Origin: Myotis daubentonii
Lineage: Eukaryota > Chordata > Mammalia > Chiroptera > Vespertilionidae
Direction: 5' to 3'
Length of the DNA stretch: 64,000 nt
Assembly (NCBI RefSeq): GCF_963259705.1
Contig: NC_081842.1
Span: 43,034,803-43,098,802, forward strand
The notes beneath the pieces are model-generated. The model saw nothing but the letters and a program-made list of their open reading frames with translations, had not been told where the DNA came from and searched no databases. Positions 43,780 through 54,919 of the stretch are shown piece after piece. Position 1 is the stretch's first letter, and each line of letters starts with the position of its first letter. Made by a program: the position numbers and the translations under genes.

Positions 43780-44011
43780 AGGAGGACGTTTTAAGGAGGG
43801 GAAGACCCAGGACAGGGTGTTGGGCAAGTTTAGGGTGAGGAGGGTATTTACTGAGGAGGCAGGTGGAAGCAACCCAGTGTAGAGTATTGGAGACAAGAGT
43901 GGGAAGGGCATGTGAATGCAGAAGAAGGCAGTGGTGACAGGGATAATTCATGTGGATAAATGTGTTAGGGAAAATGGGAGCCCAGTTTCTCACAGTTGGA
44001 GAAGGAAATTA

Positions 44012-44403
44012 TCCTATCTAATTAGAAGGGGATATGCTAATTGACCCTCACACCATTGCAAAGATGGCAGCACCCACAGCCAACAAGGAGGGAATATGCT
44101 AATTGCCCTGCCCTCAAAGATGGCGTTGCCCAGTCCCCTCAGCCCCCCAGCCACCCAGGGCCAGCCTGAGTGCAGGCAAGCCTCAGATGTCGGTTGCCCA
44201 GCCACCCAGGGCCTCCCAAGGCGCAGGTAACCAGGGTCAGCCGAGGCTTGCGCTGCCGACAGTGGCAGCAGCAGAGGTGTGATGGGAGCATTGCCTTCCC
44301 CTGATCGCAGGGTCACCTCCTGTCCCTGAGGGCTCCTGGACTGTGAGAGGGGGCAGAGGGACACTCCCTCCAGTGCATGAATTTTCATGCACCGGGCCTC
44401 TAG
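44012..44403 (+). mobile_element. Non-autonomous Helitron, HeliBat type
   Basis: Starts TCCTATCTAATTAGAAGGGG after an A. Ends with the hairpin GTGCATGAATTTTCATGCAC, then CGGGCCTCTAG, followed by T. These are the HeliBat ends with A/T target and no duplication. Interior is GC-rich with no ORF of note. Confidence 0.92.
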
Positions 44404-44421
44404 TAAATATAGAAAGGGAGA

Positions 44422-44639
44422 GCCGAAAGCGGTTTGGCTCAGTGGATAGAGCGTCGGCCTGCGGACTGAAAGGTCCCAGGTTCTATTCCGGTCAAGGGCA
44501 TGTACCTGGGTTGCGGGCATATCCCCAGTAGGAGATGTGCAGGAGGCAGCTGATCGATGTTTCTCTCTCATCAATGTTTCTAACTCTCTATCTCTCCCCC
44601 TTCCTCTCTGTAAAAAATCAATAAAATATAAAAAATAAT
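44422..44639 (+). mobile_element. Ves SINE
   Basis: Plus-strand copy (GCCGAAAGCGGTTTGGCTCA head). An exact 15-bp duplication, ATATAGAAAGGGAGA, lies at 44407-44421 and 44640-44654. Confidence 0.94.
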
Positions 44640-44656
44640 ATATAGAAAGGGAGAAA

Positions 44657-45110
44657 GACCTAGCTGGTTTGGCTCAGTGGGTAGAGTGTCGGCCTGCAGA
44701 CTGAAGGGTCTCAGGTTTGACTCCGGCCAAGGGCACGTGCCCAGGTTGTGGACTCAATCCCCAGTGGGTGGGAGGGTGTGCAGGGGGCAGCTGATCAATA
44801 ATTCTCATCATTGCCGAAACCGATTTGGCTCAGTGGATAGAGCGTCGGCCTGCGGACTGAAAGGTCCCAGGTTCGATTCCGGTCAAGGGCATGTACCTGG
44901 GTTGCGGGCATATCCCCGGTGGGAGATGTGCAGGAGGCAGCTGATCGATGTTTCTCTCTCATCGATGTTTCTAACTCTCTATCTCTCTCCCTTCCTCTCT
45001 GTAAAAAATCAATAAAATATATTAAAAAAAATAATTCTCATCATTGATGATTCTATCTTCCTCTCCCTTTCTGAAATCAATAAAAAATATATTTGCAAAA
45101 AAAAAAAAAA
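44657..45110 (+). mobile_element. Ves SINE split by a younger Ves SINE
   Basis: Plus-strand copy (CCTAGCTGGTTTGGCTCAG head) whose tail resumes at 45047. GAAAGGGAGAAA flanks it at 44645-44656 and 45111-45122. The nested copy occupies 44814-45030. Confidence 0.92.
44814..45030 (+). mobile_element. Ves SINE nested in another Ves SINE
   Basis: Plus-strand copy (CCGAAACCGATTTGGCTCAG head). An exact duplication, ATAATTCTCATCATTG, at 44798-44813 and 45031-45046 shows insertion into the tail region of the older SINE. Confidence 0.95.
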
Positions 45111-45216
45111 GAAAGGGAGAAAACTAGAATGAACCTTGTGATGTTGGGTTAAAATTGGAGATATTGGTGTAAACTCATATTTTTCAATACATAGAGGTAG
45201 ATTTAAAAATCAATAT

Positions 45217-47762
45217 AGGGAGAAACCAAGATGGCGGCATAGGTAAACACCTGAAATTGCTGCCTTGCACGACCACTTCAAAACTACAACTAAAGACAAA
45301 ACAGACATCACCCAGAACCACAGGGAGGCTGGCTGAGTAGAAATTCTACAACTAGAAGGAAAGAGAAAAGCACACTGAGACTCAGGAGGTGCAGAAGTAA
45401 AGTGCAGGGGTACAGAGGCGCACGCAGAAAGGGCTGGCATTGGAGGTTGCTGGTGTCTTTTTCAATCGGGAGGGAGTCTCAAGCTCCCGACGGCCCTGAC
45501 TCCAGTTCTGGGCGAGTCTCTGGGGACTCAGACTCACACGGGGAGGAACTGAACTGTCTGGCAGCAGGCGGAACTTGAGGGCAGCTTTCTCAGAGGTGCT
45601 TGCAGCGATTACCGTGGGACACTGAGACCAGGGGCCTCTTAGGGCGGGACTGAGGACCAGCCATAGCTGTTTGCTCCGCCCTGTTGATTCCCTGAGACAC
45701 CGCCTCACCCAAGCTTTTGCATATGAATGGGCTGGCCCTTTGAGATCTAAAATTGCCTAGCAAACTGCAGCTGGGTCAGAGAGAATCAGAACACCCGAGG
45801 GCTCAGGGCCCCACAGCAGCTTGCATTGCTTTGCTACTGGGCCTCATCTGGGCGCCTCAAGACCCCAAACAAGGAGGAGGAGTCTGCAGATCTCTCCGTA
45901 GCTCCTGCTGGGTAGCCTTGGGCGGAGGCTGAATTGGCACCTCCTTGGGGATCCAGGGGCCCGTGTGCCTAGTGGTCGGAGTGGGACCGTCCGGATTGCA
46001 ACTCCTCAGATGCATAAGGAACACACTCGGGGCAGACTCAGTGAGCACCAAAGCCCCACTGAAGCAAGTCTTGCCCCATAAGGGTGTCTTCAGCACAGAA
46101 GTTCTCCCACTGTAGACACAGCTGATTCTCACAGACAATTGGCCTGGAGGTCAATTCCTCCCAGTGATACCAACAACAGACAAGGCTTAACTACAACAGG
46201 ACTGTGCACACAGCCCACAAAGGGGTGCACCAAGAGTGTCCACCTCAGGTAATTTGGGAGGCTGAGCCACTGGGCCCTATAGGACACCTAGCACACAAAG
46301 CCACTCTATCAACACAGGGAAGCATAAAAAATGCGGAGACAAAGAAACAGGTCACAGTAACAGAAATGGAGGAAAGCAAACTATTGGATATAGAGTTCAA
46401 AACCACACTTATAAGGTTTTTCAACAATTTTCTAGAAACCACTGATAAATTAGTGAGACCCTCAAGGATATGAAAAAGGACCAACTAGAAATTAAGCATA
46501 CACTGACTGAAATAAAGAATAATATACAGAGATCCAACAGCAGACAAGAGGATCCCAAGAATCAAGTCAAAGATTTGAAATGCGAAGAAGCAAAAAATAC
46601 CCAACCGGAAAAGCAAAAAGAAGAAAGAATCCAAAAATATCAAGATAGTGTAAGGAGCCTCTGGGACAACTTCAAGCATACCAACATCCGAATTATAGGG
46701 GTGTCAGAAGAAGAGAAAGAGCAAGATATTGAAAACCTATTTGAAGAAATAATGACAGAAAACTTCCCCTACCTGGTGAAAGAAATAGACTTACAAGTCC
46801 AGGAAGCGCAGAGAGCCCCAAACAAGAGGAATTCAAAGAGGAAAACACCAAGACACATCATAATTAAAATGCCAAAGGCAAAAGACAAAGAGAGAATCTT
46901 AAAAGCAGCAAGAGAAAAAAAGTCAGTTACCTACAAGGGAGTACCCATACGATTGTCAGCTGATTTCTCAACAGAAACTATGCAGGCCAGAAGGGAGTGG
47001 CAAGAAATATTCAAAGTGATGAATAGCAAACCCTAGCCAGCTTGGCTCAGTGGATAGAGTGACAGCCTGCAGATTGAAGGGTCCCAGGTTCGATTCTGGC
47101 CAAGGGCACATGCCTGGGTTGCGGGGTTGATCCCCAGTAGGGGGCATGCAGGAGGCATATGATCAATGATTCTCTCATCATTAATATTTCTCTCTCTCCC
47201 CTCCCCCTTCCTCTCTGAAATCAATGAAGAAATATGAGAAAAATAAAAAAAAAGGGATGAATAGCAAGAACCTACAACCAAGATTACTTTATCCAGCAAA
47301 GCTATCATTCAGAACTGAAGGTCAGATAAAGAGCTTCACTGATAAGAAAAAGCTAAAGGAGTTCATCACCACCAAACCAGTATTATATGAAATGCTGAAA
47401 GGTATTCTTTAAGAAGAGGAGGAAGAAGAAAAAAGGTAAAGATAAAAATTATGAACAACAATTACATATCTATCAACAAGTGAATCTAAAAATCAAGTGA
47501 ATAAAAAATCTGATGAACAGAGTAAACTCGTGAATATAATAGAATCAGTGGCATAGAAAGGGACTGACAGTTCTCGGAGGGGGGGGGAAAGTGGTTTGGG
47601 GGGTGGGGGAAGAGACTGGACAAAAATCATACACCTATGGATGAGGACTGTGGGTAAGGGCAGAAGGTGGGGTGGGAACTGGGTGGAGGGGAGTTATGGG
47701 GGGAAAAAAGAGGAACAACTGTAATAATCTGAACAATAAAGATTTAATTAAAAAAAATAAAA
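45217..47762 (+). mobile_element. Full-length HAL1 (half-L1, ORF1-only LINE) with 13-bp target duplication
   Basis: Starts GGGAGAAACCAAGATGGCGG (L1-type YY1 promoter box), then an approximately 1.1-kb 5' UTR. L1 ORF1p-like sequence follows from about 46344. It includes HTNIRIIGVSEEE and the C-terminal PRLLYPAKLSF motif, and ends at a stop near 47410. Next come a G-rich 3' UTR (47577-47614) and AATAAAGATTTAATTAAAAA. No reverse-transcriptase ORF2 exists between ORF1 and the tail. TAAAAATCAATAT flanks it at 45204-45216 and 47763-47775. ORF1 has a frame break near 46466 and a nested Ves SINE at 47030-47255, so it is dead. Confidence 0.88.
47030..47255 (+). mobile_element. Ves SINE inserted in HAL1 ORF1
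   Basis: Plus-strand copy (CCCTAGCCAGCTTGGCTCAG head). An exact duplication, GATGAATAGCAA, lies at 47018-47029 and 47256-47267. Confidence 0.95.
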
Positions 47763-48572
47763 TAAAAATCAATATGGATTTAAGTGTGTATGCTCTAACT
47801 GTTGAGAAGTGGCACCCCCATTCCAATGGCAAGGAGCAGTGCCCAAGTCCTAGCTTCTACATAACATTCTACACTGTATGGTGCCAGTGCTCCCTAGTGA
47901 ATGAGCTGATTCTAGGGCTGAGAGAGAAATACAAGATGAGCCTAGAAATCTTGTACTAAAAGCAAAAAAAAAAAAAAAAAAAAAGTGTAATTGGGACATA
48001 TAAAAAGGGCAGAAAAGTTAGCTTGAAATGCTCCCACTGGACAAATTAGACAGTTTGAACATCAGTATACTAGCATATTGATTATAACCTCTGAATAAAA
48101 CAGTTGATATTAATATACATAATTATATGAATAAATTAAAAATTTAATGAGGAACAAGACACATTTTCAAAGTAATTCCACCCAAAGATTTATTTATTAT
48201 AAAGGGAAAAGGAATTACTGTACAGTAGAGAAGCTTAACTGATACCACCTTGATCAAGTGATCAAAGTCAACATCAGCAGAACAAAAATAGACCCAGAGA
48301 CATAGAAGCATGAACAGACTGTTGAGCCTCAGAGGGAAGGCAAGGGAAGGTGTGTGGGAAGAGATCAACCACTGAACTTGTATACATCCTTTTTCACGCC
48401 GTCCCCCAAAAGTCCCCTTTCTGGCAACCAAATCTCAGTCTGTTCTCTGTATCTGAGTCTGTTTCTGTGTTGTCGGTTCATTTATATTGTCCTTTAGATT
48501 TCACATATAAGTGAAATTATATGGTATGTCTTTCTCTCTGACTTATTTAACTCAGCACAATACCCTCTAGGC

Positions 48573-48768
48573 CAGCGGTTCTCAACCTTTGGCGGTCGAA
48601 CGACCCTTTCACAGGGGTCGCCTAAGACCATCCTGCATATCAGATATTTACATTATGATTCATAACAATAGCAACATTACAGTTATGAAGTAGCAATGAA
48701 AATAATTTTATGGTTGGGTCACAACATGAGGAACTGTATTTAAAGGGCCAGAAGGTTGAGAACCACTG
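48573..48768 (+). mobile_element. SPIN non-autonomous hAT element in L1
   Basis: CAGCGGTTCTCAACCTTTGG through GGTTGAGAACCACTG, with the SPIN interior including TCGAACGACCCTTTCACAGG. It lies inside a minus-strand L1 remnant; the target duplication is not clean. Confidence 0.92.
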
Positions 48769-48814
48769 GCCCATCCATGTTGTCGAAAATGGTAAAATTT
48801 CATCCTTTTTTTTT

Positions 48815-49052
48815 TCAATCCTCACCCAAGGATATGTTTTATGGATTTTTTAGAAAAGAGGAAGGGAGAAAAAGAGAGAGAGAGAGAGAAACATGGGTGT
48901 GAGAGAGAAACAATGATCGGTTGCCTCCCATATGTGCCCTCACCAGGGATCAAACCCACAATCTGGGTATGTGACCTGACAGGGAATTGAACCTGTGACC
49001 CTTTGGTGCATGGAACAACTGTCCAATCAACTGAGCCAGACTGGCCAGGGCA
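48815..49052 (-). mobile_element. Ves SINE in L1 remnant
   Basis: Reverse-strand copy (CTCACCCAAGGATATGTTTT ... CAACTGAGCCAGACTGGCCAGGG) splitting a minus-strand L1 fragment. Borders are approximate. Confidence 0.88.
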
Positions 49053-49321
49053 GATTTTGTCCTTTTTTATGGCTGAATAATATTCCATTGTCTAAATGTA
49101 CCACATCTTCTTTATCTATTCACCGGCGGATGGGCAGTTAGGATGCTTCCATACCTTAGCTATTGTAAATAATGCTGCAGTGAACATCGTGATTTCTTTT
49201 TTATTTTATATTTCTTACGATAAATACCCAGAAGTGGAGCTGCTGGGTCCTTCTTTGTCTCTTATTATAGCCTTTTTCAAAAGTCTGTTTTGTCTGGTAT
49301 AAGTATTTCTACTTCAGCTTT

Positions 49322-49346
49322 TTGTTTTGTTTTGTTTTGTTTTGCT
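49322..49346 (+). repeat. (TTTTG)n simple repeat
   Basis: Five TTTTG units in an L1 remnant. Confidence 0.9.
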
Positions 49347-49986
49347 TCCATTTTCATGAAATATCTTTTTTCATCCTTTATTTCCAGTCTCTGTGTCTTT
49401 CCATCTGAAGTGAGTCTCTTGTAGACAGCATATGTATGGGTCTTGTTTCCTTCTCCAGTCAGTTATCCTGTGTCTTTTTATTGGAGCATTTAAAGTAATT
49501 GCTGATAGATATGGATTTATTGCCATTTTATTATTCATATTTTTTATCTCTTTTTTCCTGAAATAAAAACAACAACCCTTTAACATTTCTTCTAATATTG
49601 GTTTGGTGGTGATGAACTCCTTTACCTTTTTCTGGGAAGCTCTTTATCCTTCTAGTCTAAATGATAGATTTGCTGGTAGAATTAACTTCCTGATTTTGAC
49701 AATTGTGTTGTGGTGATGATGTAAGAGAATGTCCTTGTTTATAAAAAATACACATTAAATAAAGGGTTATGGGGAGTTCTTTACTTCAAATTTTCTATGT
49801 GCTGAGATTGTTTTCAGATTTTTAAAAATATAAAAGTAATACATGAGTGTTGTAACAAGTTGAAGAATGCAAATAAAGTTAATACCCCCTTCATCCCAAT
49901 TCTAGTACCATCTTTCCTAAAGAAACCATTATCACCAGATTTATAGATATGTTTCCAAACTTTATCTATAATCATATGAACATGTA

Positions 49987-50132
49987 GTCCCTGGCTGGGT
50001 AACTCAGTTGTTTGGAGTGTCATCCCAATACACCAAGGTTTTGGGTTTGACCATGGGCACATACAAGAATAAGTGGAACCACAAATTGATCTTTCTCTCT
50101 CACATCTTCCCTAATCAATTAAAAAAACACAT
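49987..50132 (+). mobile_element. Ves SINE, short and diverged
   Basis: Plus-strand copy (CCCTGGCTGGGTAACTCAG head) with a shortened body and an AATCAATTAAAAAA tail. Confidence 0.75.
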
Positions 50133-50544
50133 ATGAGCATCTAAATCTTTACCTTCTCTCATTGTGTCAGCTATTAACTTTCCCCTTAGTGTCCTGCACT
50201 AAACAGAAATTCTTAATTTTTATAACATTGTACTTTAAAATAATTTCAGACTTAAAGAAACAAATAATTTTTATAACATTTTACTTAAATAATTTTAGAC
50301 TTGTAGAATATTACAAGGAATTCTGCTCTTCCCTTCCTCCAGATTCCATAAATGTTAATATTTTGCACATTTGCTATATCATTCTGTGTTTTTGTGTGCA
50401 TGTGTGTGTATAATTTTTCCCAAACAACTTGAGAATAAGTTGTAGACATAACATTCCTTTATTTCTAAATACCCCAATATGCTTTCTAAAAACAAGGACT
50501 TCCCTTATATAACCACAGTACAATGATCAAAATCAGGATATATA

Positions 50545-51108
50545 CACTGAGTGGCCAGATTATTATGACCGGCCAGATTATTATGACTGGCCAGATTATT
50601 ATGACCACCCCATCAGTACTTCATTGGGCCACCTTTTGCCTTCGATACTGCAGCAATTCTTCTTGGCATTGACGCCACGAGATGTTGAAAGGTGATGCGA
50701 GGAATCTGACACCATGCCTGATGAATAGCACTGTCCAGCTCTGTGAGATTTGATGGTTGTGGAACCAGCTGCCTGATGGCTCTTTTAACTTCGTCCCACG
50801 AATGCTCAATTGGATTGAGATCTGGTGATTGTGGGGGCCACCTAAGCAAGGTAAAGTCTCCCTCATGTTCTTGAAACCACTCATGCACAATACGAGCACC
50901 GTGGCATGGCGCATTGTCTTGTTGGAAGATGCCATCTCCATTGGGATACACCATCAACATGATAGGATGAACTTATCAGCAACAATACTTAGGTATGTTG
51001 TGCTATTCAGACGTTTATAATGGTCTGGCCCTCTAGCTACTTCAGCAGGAAATTATAGCTAATATGCCTACAAACGTCAGGTGATCATAATAATCTGGCC
51101 ACTCAGTG
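50545..51108 (-). mobile_element. Internally deleted Tc1/mariner element, DD36E type
   Basis: TA-flanked 564-bp element with inverted ends CACTGAGTGGCCAGATTATT. The minus-strand reading frame 50960-50613 (115 codons, open) gives the C-terminal half of a Tc1-like transposase: QQDNAPCH, then SPDLNPIEHSWDEVKRAI. The Asp-to-Glu spacing is 36 residues, not the usual 34, which fits the DD36E (Incomer) group. The helix-turn-helix and first Asp are missing, so it is non-autonomous. The left end carries three tandem copies of an 18-bp end segment. Confidence 0.88.
50553..50606 (+). repeat. 18-bp unit, three tandem copies in a transposon end
   Basis: GGCCAGATTATTATGACC repeated at 50553, 50571 and 50589, with a single T for C in the middle copy. 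The unit is part of the Tc1 inverted end. Confidence 0.95.
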
Positions 51109-51183
51109 TACATTGATACAGTATTATTATCTAATCTATAGAGTTTACCCAATTTTTGCTAATTGTACACCAATTTATTTTAT

Positions 51184-51424
51184 TTATTTTATTATTAATT
51201 TTTTAGTCCTTACCTGAGGATTTTTTTATTGATTTTTAGAGAGTGGAAGAGAGAGGGAAAGACAGAGAGAAACACATCAATTGGTTGCCTCCTGCACGCA
51301 CCCTGATCAGGGCCCGGGCTGGGGAAGGAGCCTACAACTGCGGTACATGCCCTTGACCAGAATTGAACCCAGGACCCTTCAGTCCACAGGCTGACACTCT
51401 AACCACTGAGCCAAACTGGCTAGG
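51184..51424 (-). mobile_element. Ves SINE in old L1
   Basis: Reverse-strand copy (CCTTACCTGAGGATTTTTTT ... CTGAGCCAAACTGGCTAGGGC). CACCAATTTATTTT-like sequence on both sides suggests its target duplication. Confidence 0.9.
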
Positions 51425-51929
51425 GCACCACTAATTTATTTTATAAAAATTTTTTTAAATATAGGATCACACTAAATTGTATTTAGTTGTCTTGTCTCCT
51501 GTAATCTGGAACAATCCATCGGTTTTTATCTTTCATGACCTTAACATTTTGGAAGAGTACAGGACACTTTTTTTGTAGAATGTCCATTTTGGTTAGTCTG
51601 GTGTCTCCTCATGATTAGATTCAGACTATGCATTTTTGGCAGGAATGTCATAGAGGAGAGGCTGTGCCTTCTCAGAGCATCTGATCAGGAGGCATGTGAT
51701 GTCAATTTGTCCTATTACTGGTGATGTTAACTTTGATTATTTGGTTAAGGTGGTGTCTGCCAGGTTTCTACGCTGTAAATTGCTGTTTTTCCCTTTGTAA
51801 TTAATAAGTATCTTGTGGAGAAGCAATACTTAATTCTTATGTAATCAAAATCATCAGTGTTTGGCAACATGATTTATTCTTTTGAAGTGTTTGAGTCCTT
51901 CCCACCACCAGTAGGTGACAGAGATTTTC

Positions 51930-52630
51930 TGCAATTTTCTTTTTCTTTTTTTATTGAATTTCTTGGGGTGACATTTGTTAACAAAATTATATAGGTTTCA
52001 GGTGTACAATTCTGTAATACCTCATCTGTATATTGTGTGTTCACCACCCCAAGTCAAGCCTCCTTCCATCACCATTTATCCCTCCTTTACCCTCTTTTAC
52101 CTCCCCCAGCCCTCTCTCCCCCTCTGGGAATCACCATACTGTTGTCCGTGCCTATGAGGGTTTTCTTGTTTGTTTGTTGTTTTTGTGTGTTTGTTTTGGC
52201 TTAATCCCTTCATCCCTTTCACACAGCCCCACAATTCCCCTCCCCTCTGACAGCTGTCAGTCTGTTCTCTGTCTATGAGTCTATTTCTGATTTTTTTTGT
52301 TAGTTTATTTTGTTCATTAGATTCCACATGAGTGAAATCAGTTCAATCCATCTAGAATTCATCCTTATATGTGTTGTATAGGAACACAGTCTTCATCTTT
52401 CTCCATATAGTGAACCAGTTTTTCCAACATTATTTACTTAACAACCTATCTTTTCTTCAATGATGGTGGTGCCACATTTATTGCATATTGTTTTCACTTA
52501 TATATTATGTATTACATATTATATATAATATATTATATTACATTATTTTTATTAATACATAGGTCAGGTTCTCTATTGGTCTACTTGTTCTTGTACCAGT
52601 ACCAAATCTGGTAGGGTAAGCCCCACTCTT
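51930..52630 (-). mobile_element. L1 3' end, minus strand
   Basis: TTTTTTATTGAATTTCTTGGGGTGACATTTG and the following CACCACCCCAAGTCAAGCC are a reverse L1 3' UTR. Further right CCAACATTATTTACTTAACA is reverse ORF2 end. Frames are broken. Confidence 0.72.
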
Positions 52631-52631
52631 T

Positions 52632-52859
52632 TATTTTCATTTTTTGTTTAAATGTATTTTTATTATTGATTTCAGAGAGGAAGGGAAAGGGAGAGACAGA
52701 AACACCAATGATGAGAGAGAATCATTGATCAGCTGCTTCCTGCACGCCCCACACTGGGGATTGAGCCCGCAACCCGGGCATATGGCCTGACCAGGAATCA
52801 AACTGTGACCTCCTGGTTCATAGGTTGACACTCAACCACTGAGCCACACTGGCCGGGCT
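52632..52859 (-). mobile_element. Ves SINE
   Basis: Reverse-strand copy (TTGATTTCAGAGAGGAAGGG ... CTGAGCCACACTGGCCGGGC) at the edge of an L1 remnant. Confidence 0.9.
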
Positions 52860-53560
52860 GAATATTCTGAATACTTGGACTTAGAAAGCATATGTTGTCT
52901 AGTTTGCTATCTTTCACTTGGACCCTTTCAGGTGTCTGCTTGTTTTGGCCTAGAAGTTCATATTCCCCTGGGGGTGTCAGCCATCTGTCTGGCAAGGGTG
53001 TTGGGAAAGGTCTGAAGGCCTACAGTTCATATCCAGTCCTGGGGATCCAGAAAGCATACAACATCACAATGGATCACTCCCATTTGCTGCCTCCCGCCGA
53101 GCTGTTTAAACCCTCTAAGCTCTGAGGGAGAAGCAGGAGGGGAGGAGGTAACTGACATGCCCTCAGGTTTTGGAAAGAAGTAATAAAGGAGTGGCTGCCA
53201 AGGTGATTCAGTGACGTTCTCCTCAATTCCTTTCCTAGCAGGAATGTTGCACTGCACGGATATTATCGCTAGAGAACTTTGATAATTACTTATTTTTATA
53301 GAAATTGAGTCACATCATTCTGCAATCGGCTTTTTTCTTTCAGCGATGTACATTATTGTTTAATAGCACACACTGTTCCATGATGTGGATGCACCATCAC
53401 TCATTCAACAGTTCTCTTTTTGGTGGACATTCAGCTTGTTTCCCTCCTTCTTTTTTGTCCCTAGAAACAGGTTTGTTTGTATCCTCTTAAAGACCTGTGT
53501 ATTTATACCTATAGGATAACTTCTCCAATGTACGGTGAAGGAACATAAGAAAACAGTGGT
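52860..53560. other. Non-repeat island in the TE block, no gene recognised
   Basis: About 700 bases with no family I recognise. A 77-codon plus frame (52892-53125) is open but has no known domain. Confidence 0.45.
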
Positions 53561-53562
53561 GC

Positions 53563-53787
53563 CCTGGCCGGTGTGGCTCCGTGGTTAGTGTCTGCCCTGC
53601 TCACTGAAGGGTCTCGGGTTCAATTCCTGGTCAAGGGCACGGACCTAGGTTGCAGATTCAATCCCCAGCTCTGGTCAGGGTATGCACAGGAGACCACAAT
53701 AAATGTGTCTCTCTCACATTGATGTTTCTTTCTCTTTCTCTACTCCTCCCTCCTGTCCACTCTCTCTAAAATCAATGGAGAAAAAAC
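53563..53787 (+). mobile_element. Ves SINE
   Basis: Plus-strand copy (CCCTGGCCGGTGTGGCTCCG head, B-box-like GGTTCAATTC, tail TCTAAAATCAATGGAG). Confidence 0.88.
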
Positions 53788-54111
53788 ATCTGTGGATGGG
53801 ATAGAGGAAAGAAAGGGAGGGTAACTTTTTACTGCCCACTGAATACCCATTAAGACTTTATATCCTAACTATGCATTAATTTTACAATATTAAAAAATAA
53901 TTAAAGCACAACCATGTGACCACACTTAATGCCACAGTACCGTGCACTTTTGTTATGTATATACCTTACCACAATTGAAAAAAAGATATAATTAGTCCGG
54001 ACCGCATGGCACAGTGGTTGAGTGTCGACCTATGAACCAGAAGGTCATGGTTCAATTCTCCATCAGGGCAAATTCTGCATCCAGGATGCCCTGGGTGCAG
54101 TAGGGGGCATG

Positions 54112-54919
54112 TGCCGGGAGCCGGTCCATCCTTGCTGTTTCAAGGGACCTGGCATATATGGCATACGGTTCTTAATGTTTGCTCACCTTCTTGGCACTAT
54201 GTGTTTTAACCAAGGTCACCTCTCCGAGAAAGGTTGAATCCCCAGGTAGGGATTTTCCCCTGAAGTTAGGGAGGGAATAAAACCCCTCAACTAAGTGCCA
54301 GGTGGGTAATTAATCACTTTAACTATGAACAATCATGCTTAAGCTACATAATCTTTACTCCCTGCAATGGAGATAAGAAACGCCCTAACCTTTGTAATAG
54401 AGATTGATAGGATTGAATCAACTGGTATAAATACAGATGTAACAAGACAGCAAGAGACAGAACTTAGAACACAGTACTTAGAACACAGAACCTACACAGA
54501 ACGTTCTCTAGAGAGAGAAGACATCGCTGGAGAGAACATGGCAAAAGATCCTGGACAGAAACTGGCCTCAGAACCTAGAGACAGAACCTAGCAAGAGAAC
54601 ATGACAAAAGATCCTGGACTGAACCTGACTACAGAAATTGGCAAGAGAACCTGACTAGAACCTGGTGACTGAACCTGGCTGGAGATCTCAGACAGAACCT
54701 GGCTGGAGAACCTAGCGAGGGAACATGGCCACAGAACCTGGCTGGAGATCCGAAGCAGAACCTCTCTGGAGATCGAGACCAGAACTTGGCTGGAGATCCA
54801 GGCTGGAGATCCTGGCTAGGCTGCTGATCAACTGAACGCTGTCTCCATGTCATTCCTTCTTCGCTGACTCCGTCTACGCCTTTGGGAACCCCTGGACCTG
54901 CTGGGGTTGGACCCCGGCA
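54112..54919 (+). mobile_element. Solo LTR of an ERV2 (class II) endogenous retrovirus
   Basis: 808-bp unit with perfect TGCCGGG/CCCGGCA ends and a 6-bp duplication GGCATG at 54106-54111 and 54920-54925; 6 bp is typical of ERV2/betaretrovirus-like integration. It has an AATAAA at 54276 and a TATAAATA box at 54426-54433. The 3' third is a run of degenerate AGAACCTGGCTGGAGATC repeats. No internal viral genes remain, consistent with LTR-LTR recombination. It sits inside a Ves SINE. Confidence 0.85.
54590..54830 (+). repeat. Degenerate tandem repeats inside the LTR
   Basis: Many variants of a 15-20-bp unit around GAACCTGGCTGGAGA. The array keeps a minus frame open by periodicity only; it is not a gene. 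Confidence 0.75.

Larger units (their letters stand above)
48425..49700 (-). mobile_element. L1 remnant, minus strand
   Basis: Reverse complement of L1: L1 3' UTR-like sequence (GGCTGAATAATATTCCATTG, TGCAGTGAACATCGTG), then part of the ORF2 endonuclease start (minus frame 49586-49371, with YICCLQETHFRWKDT). Interrupted by SPIN at 48573 and Ves at 48815. Rearranged, not one intact copy. Confidence 0.8.
49790..51870 (-). mobile_element. Ancient L1 3' end remnant, interrupted
   Basis: Sequence such as TTTGGAAGAGTACAGGACAC and AATCAGGATATATACA resembles old L1M 3' UTR in reverse. Split by a Ves copy (49987), the Tc1 element (50545) and another Ves (51184). Family assigned by eye only. Confidence 0.55.

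Noticed and set aside
44422..44520. tRNA genes at the SINE heads
   Set aside because: A- and B-box-like sequence belongs to tRNA-derived Ves SINE heads; no complete cloverleaf or gene context.
46204..47410. Active L1 or HAL1 ORF1 protein gene
   Set aside because: There is a frame break near 46466 and a SINE insertion at 47030, so no continuous product.
50613..50960. Functional transposase gene
   Set aside because: Only the C-terminal part is present; the DNA-binding region and first catalytic Asp are deleted.
52892..53125. 77-codon frame in a non-repeat island
   Set aside because: No domain, no splice context and no recognisable homologue; could be a decayed pseudogene but cannot be supported.
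54367..54853. Coding potential in the LTR
   Set aside because: Frames stay open because of short-period repeats in a solo LTR; no viral gene is present.
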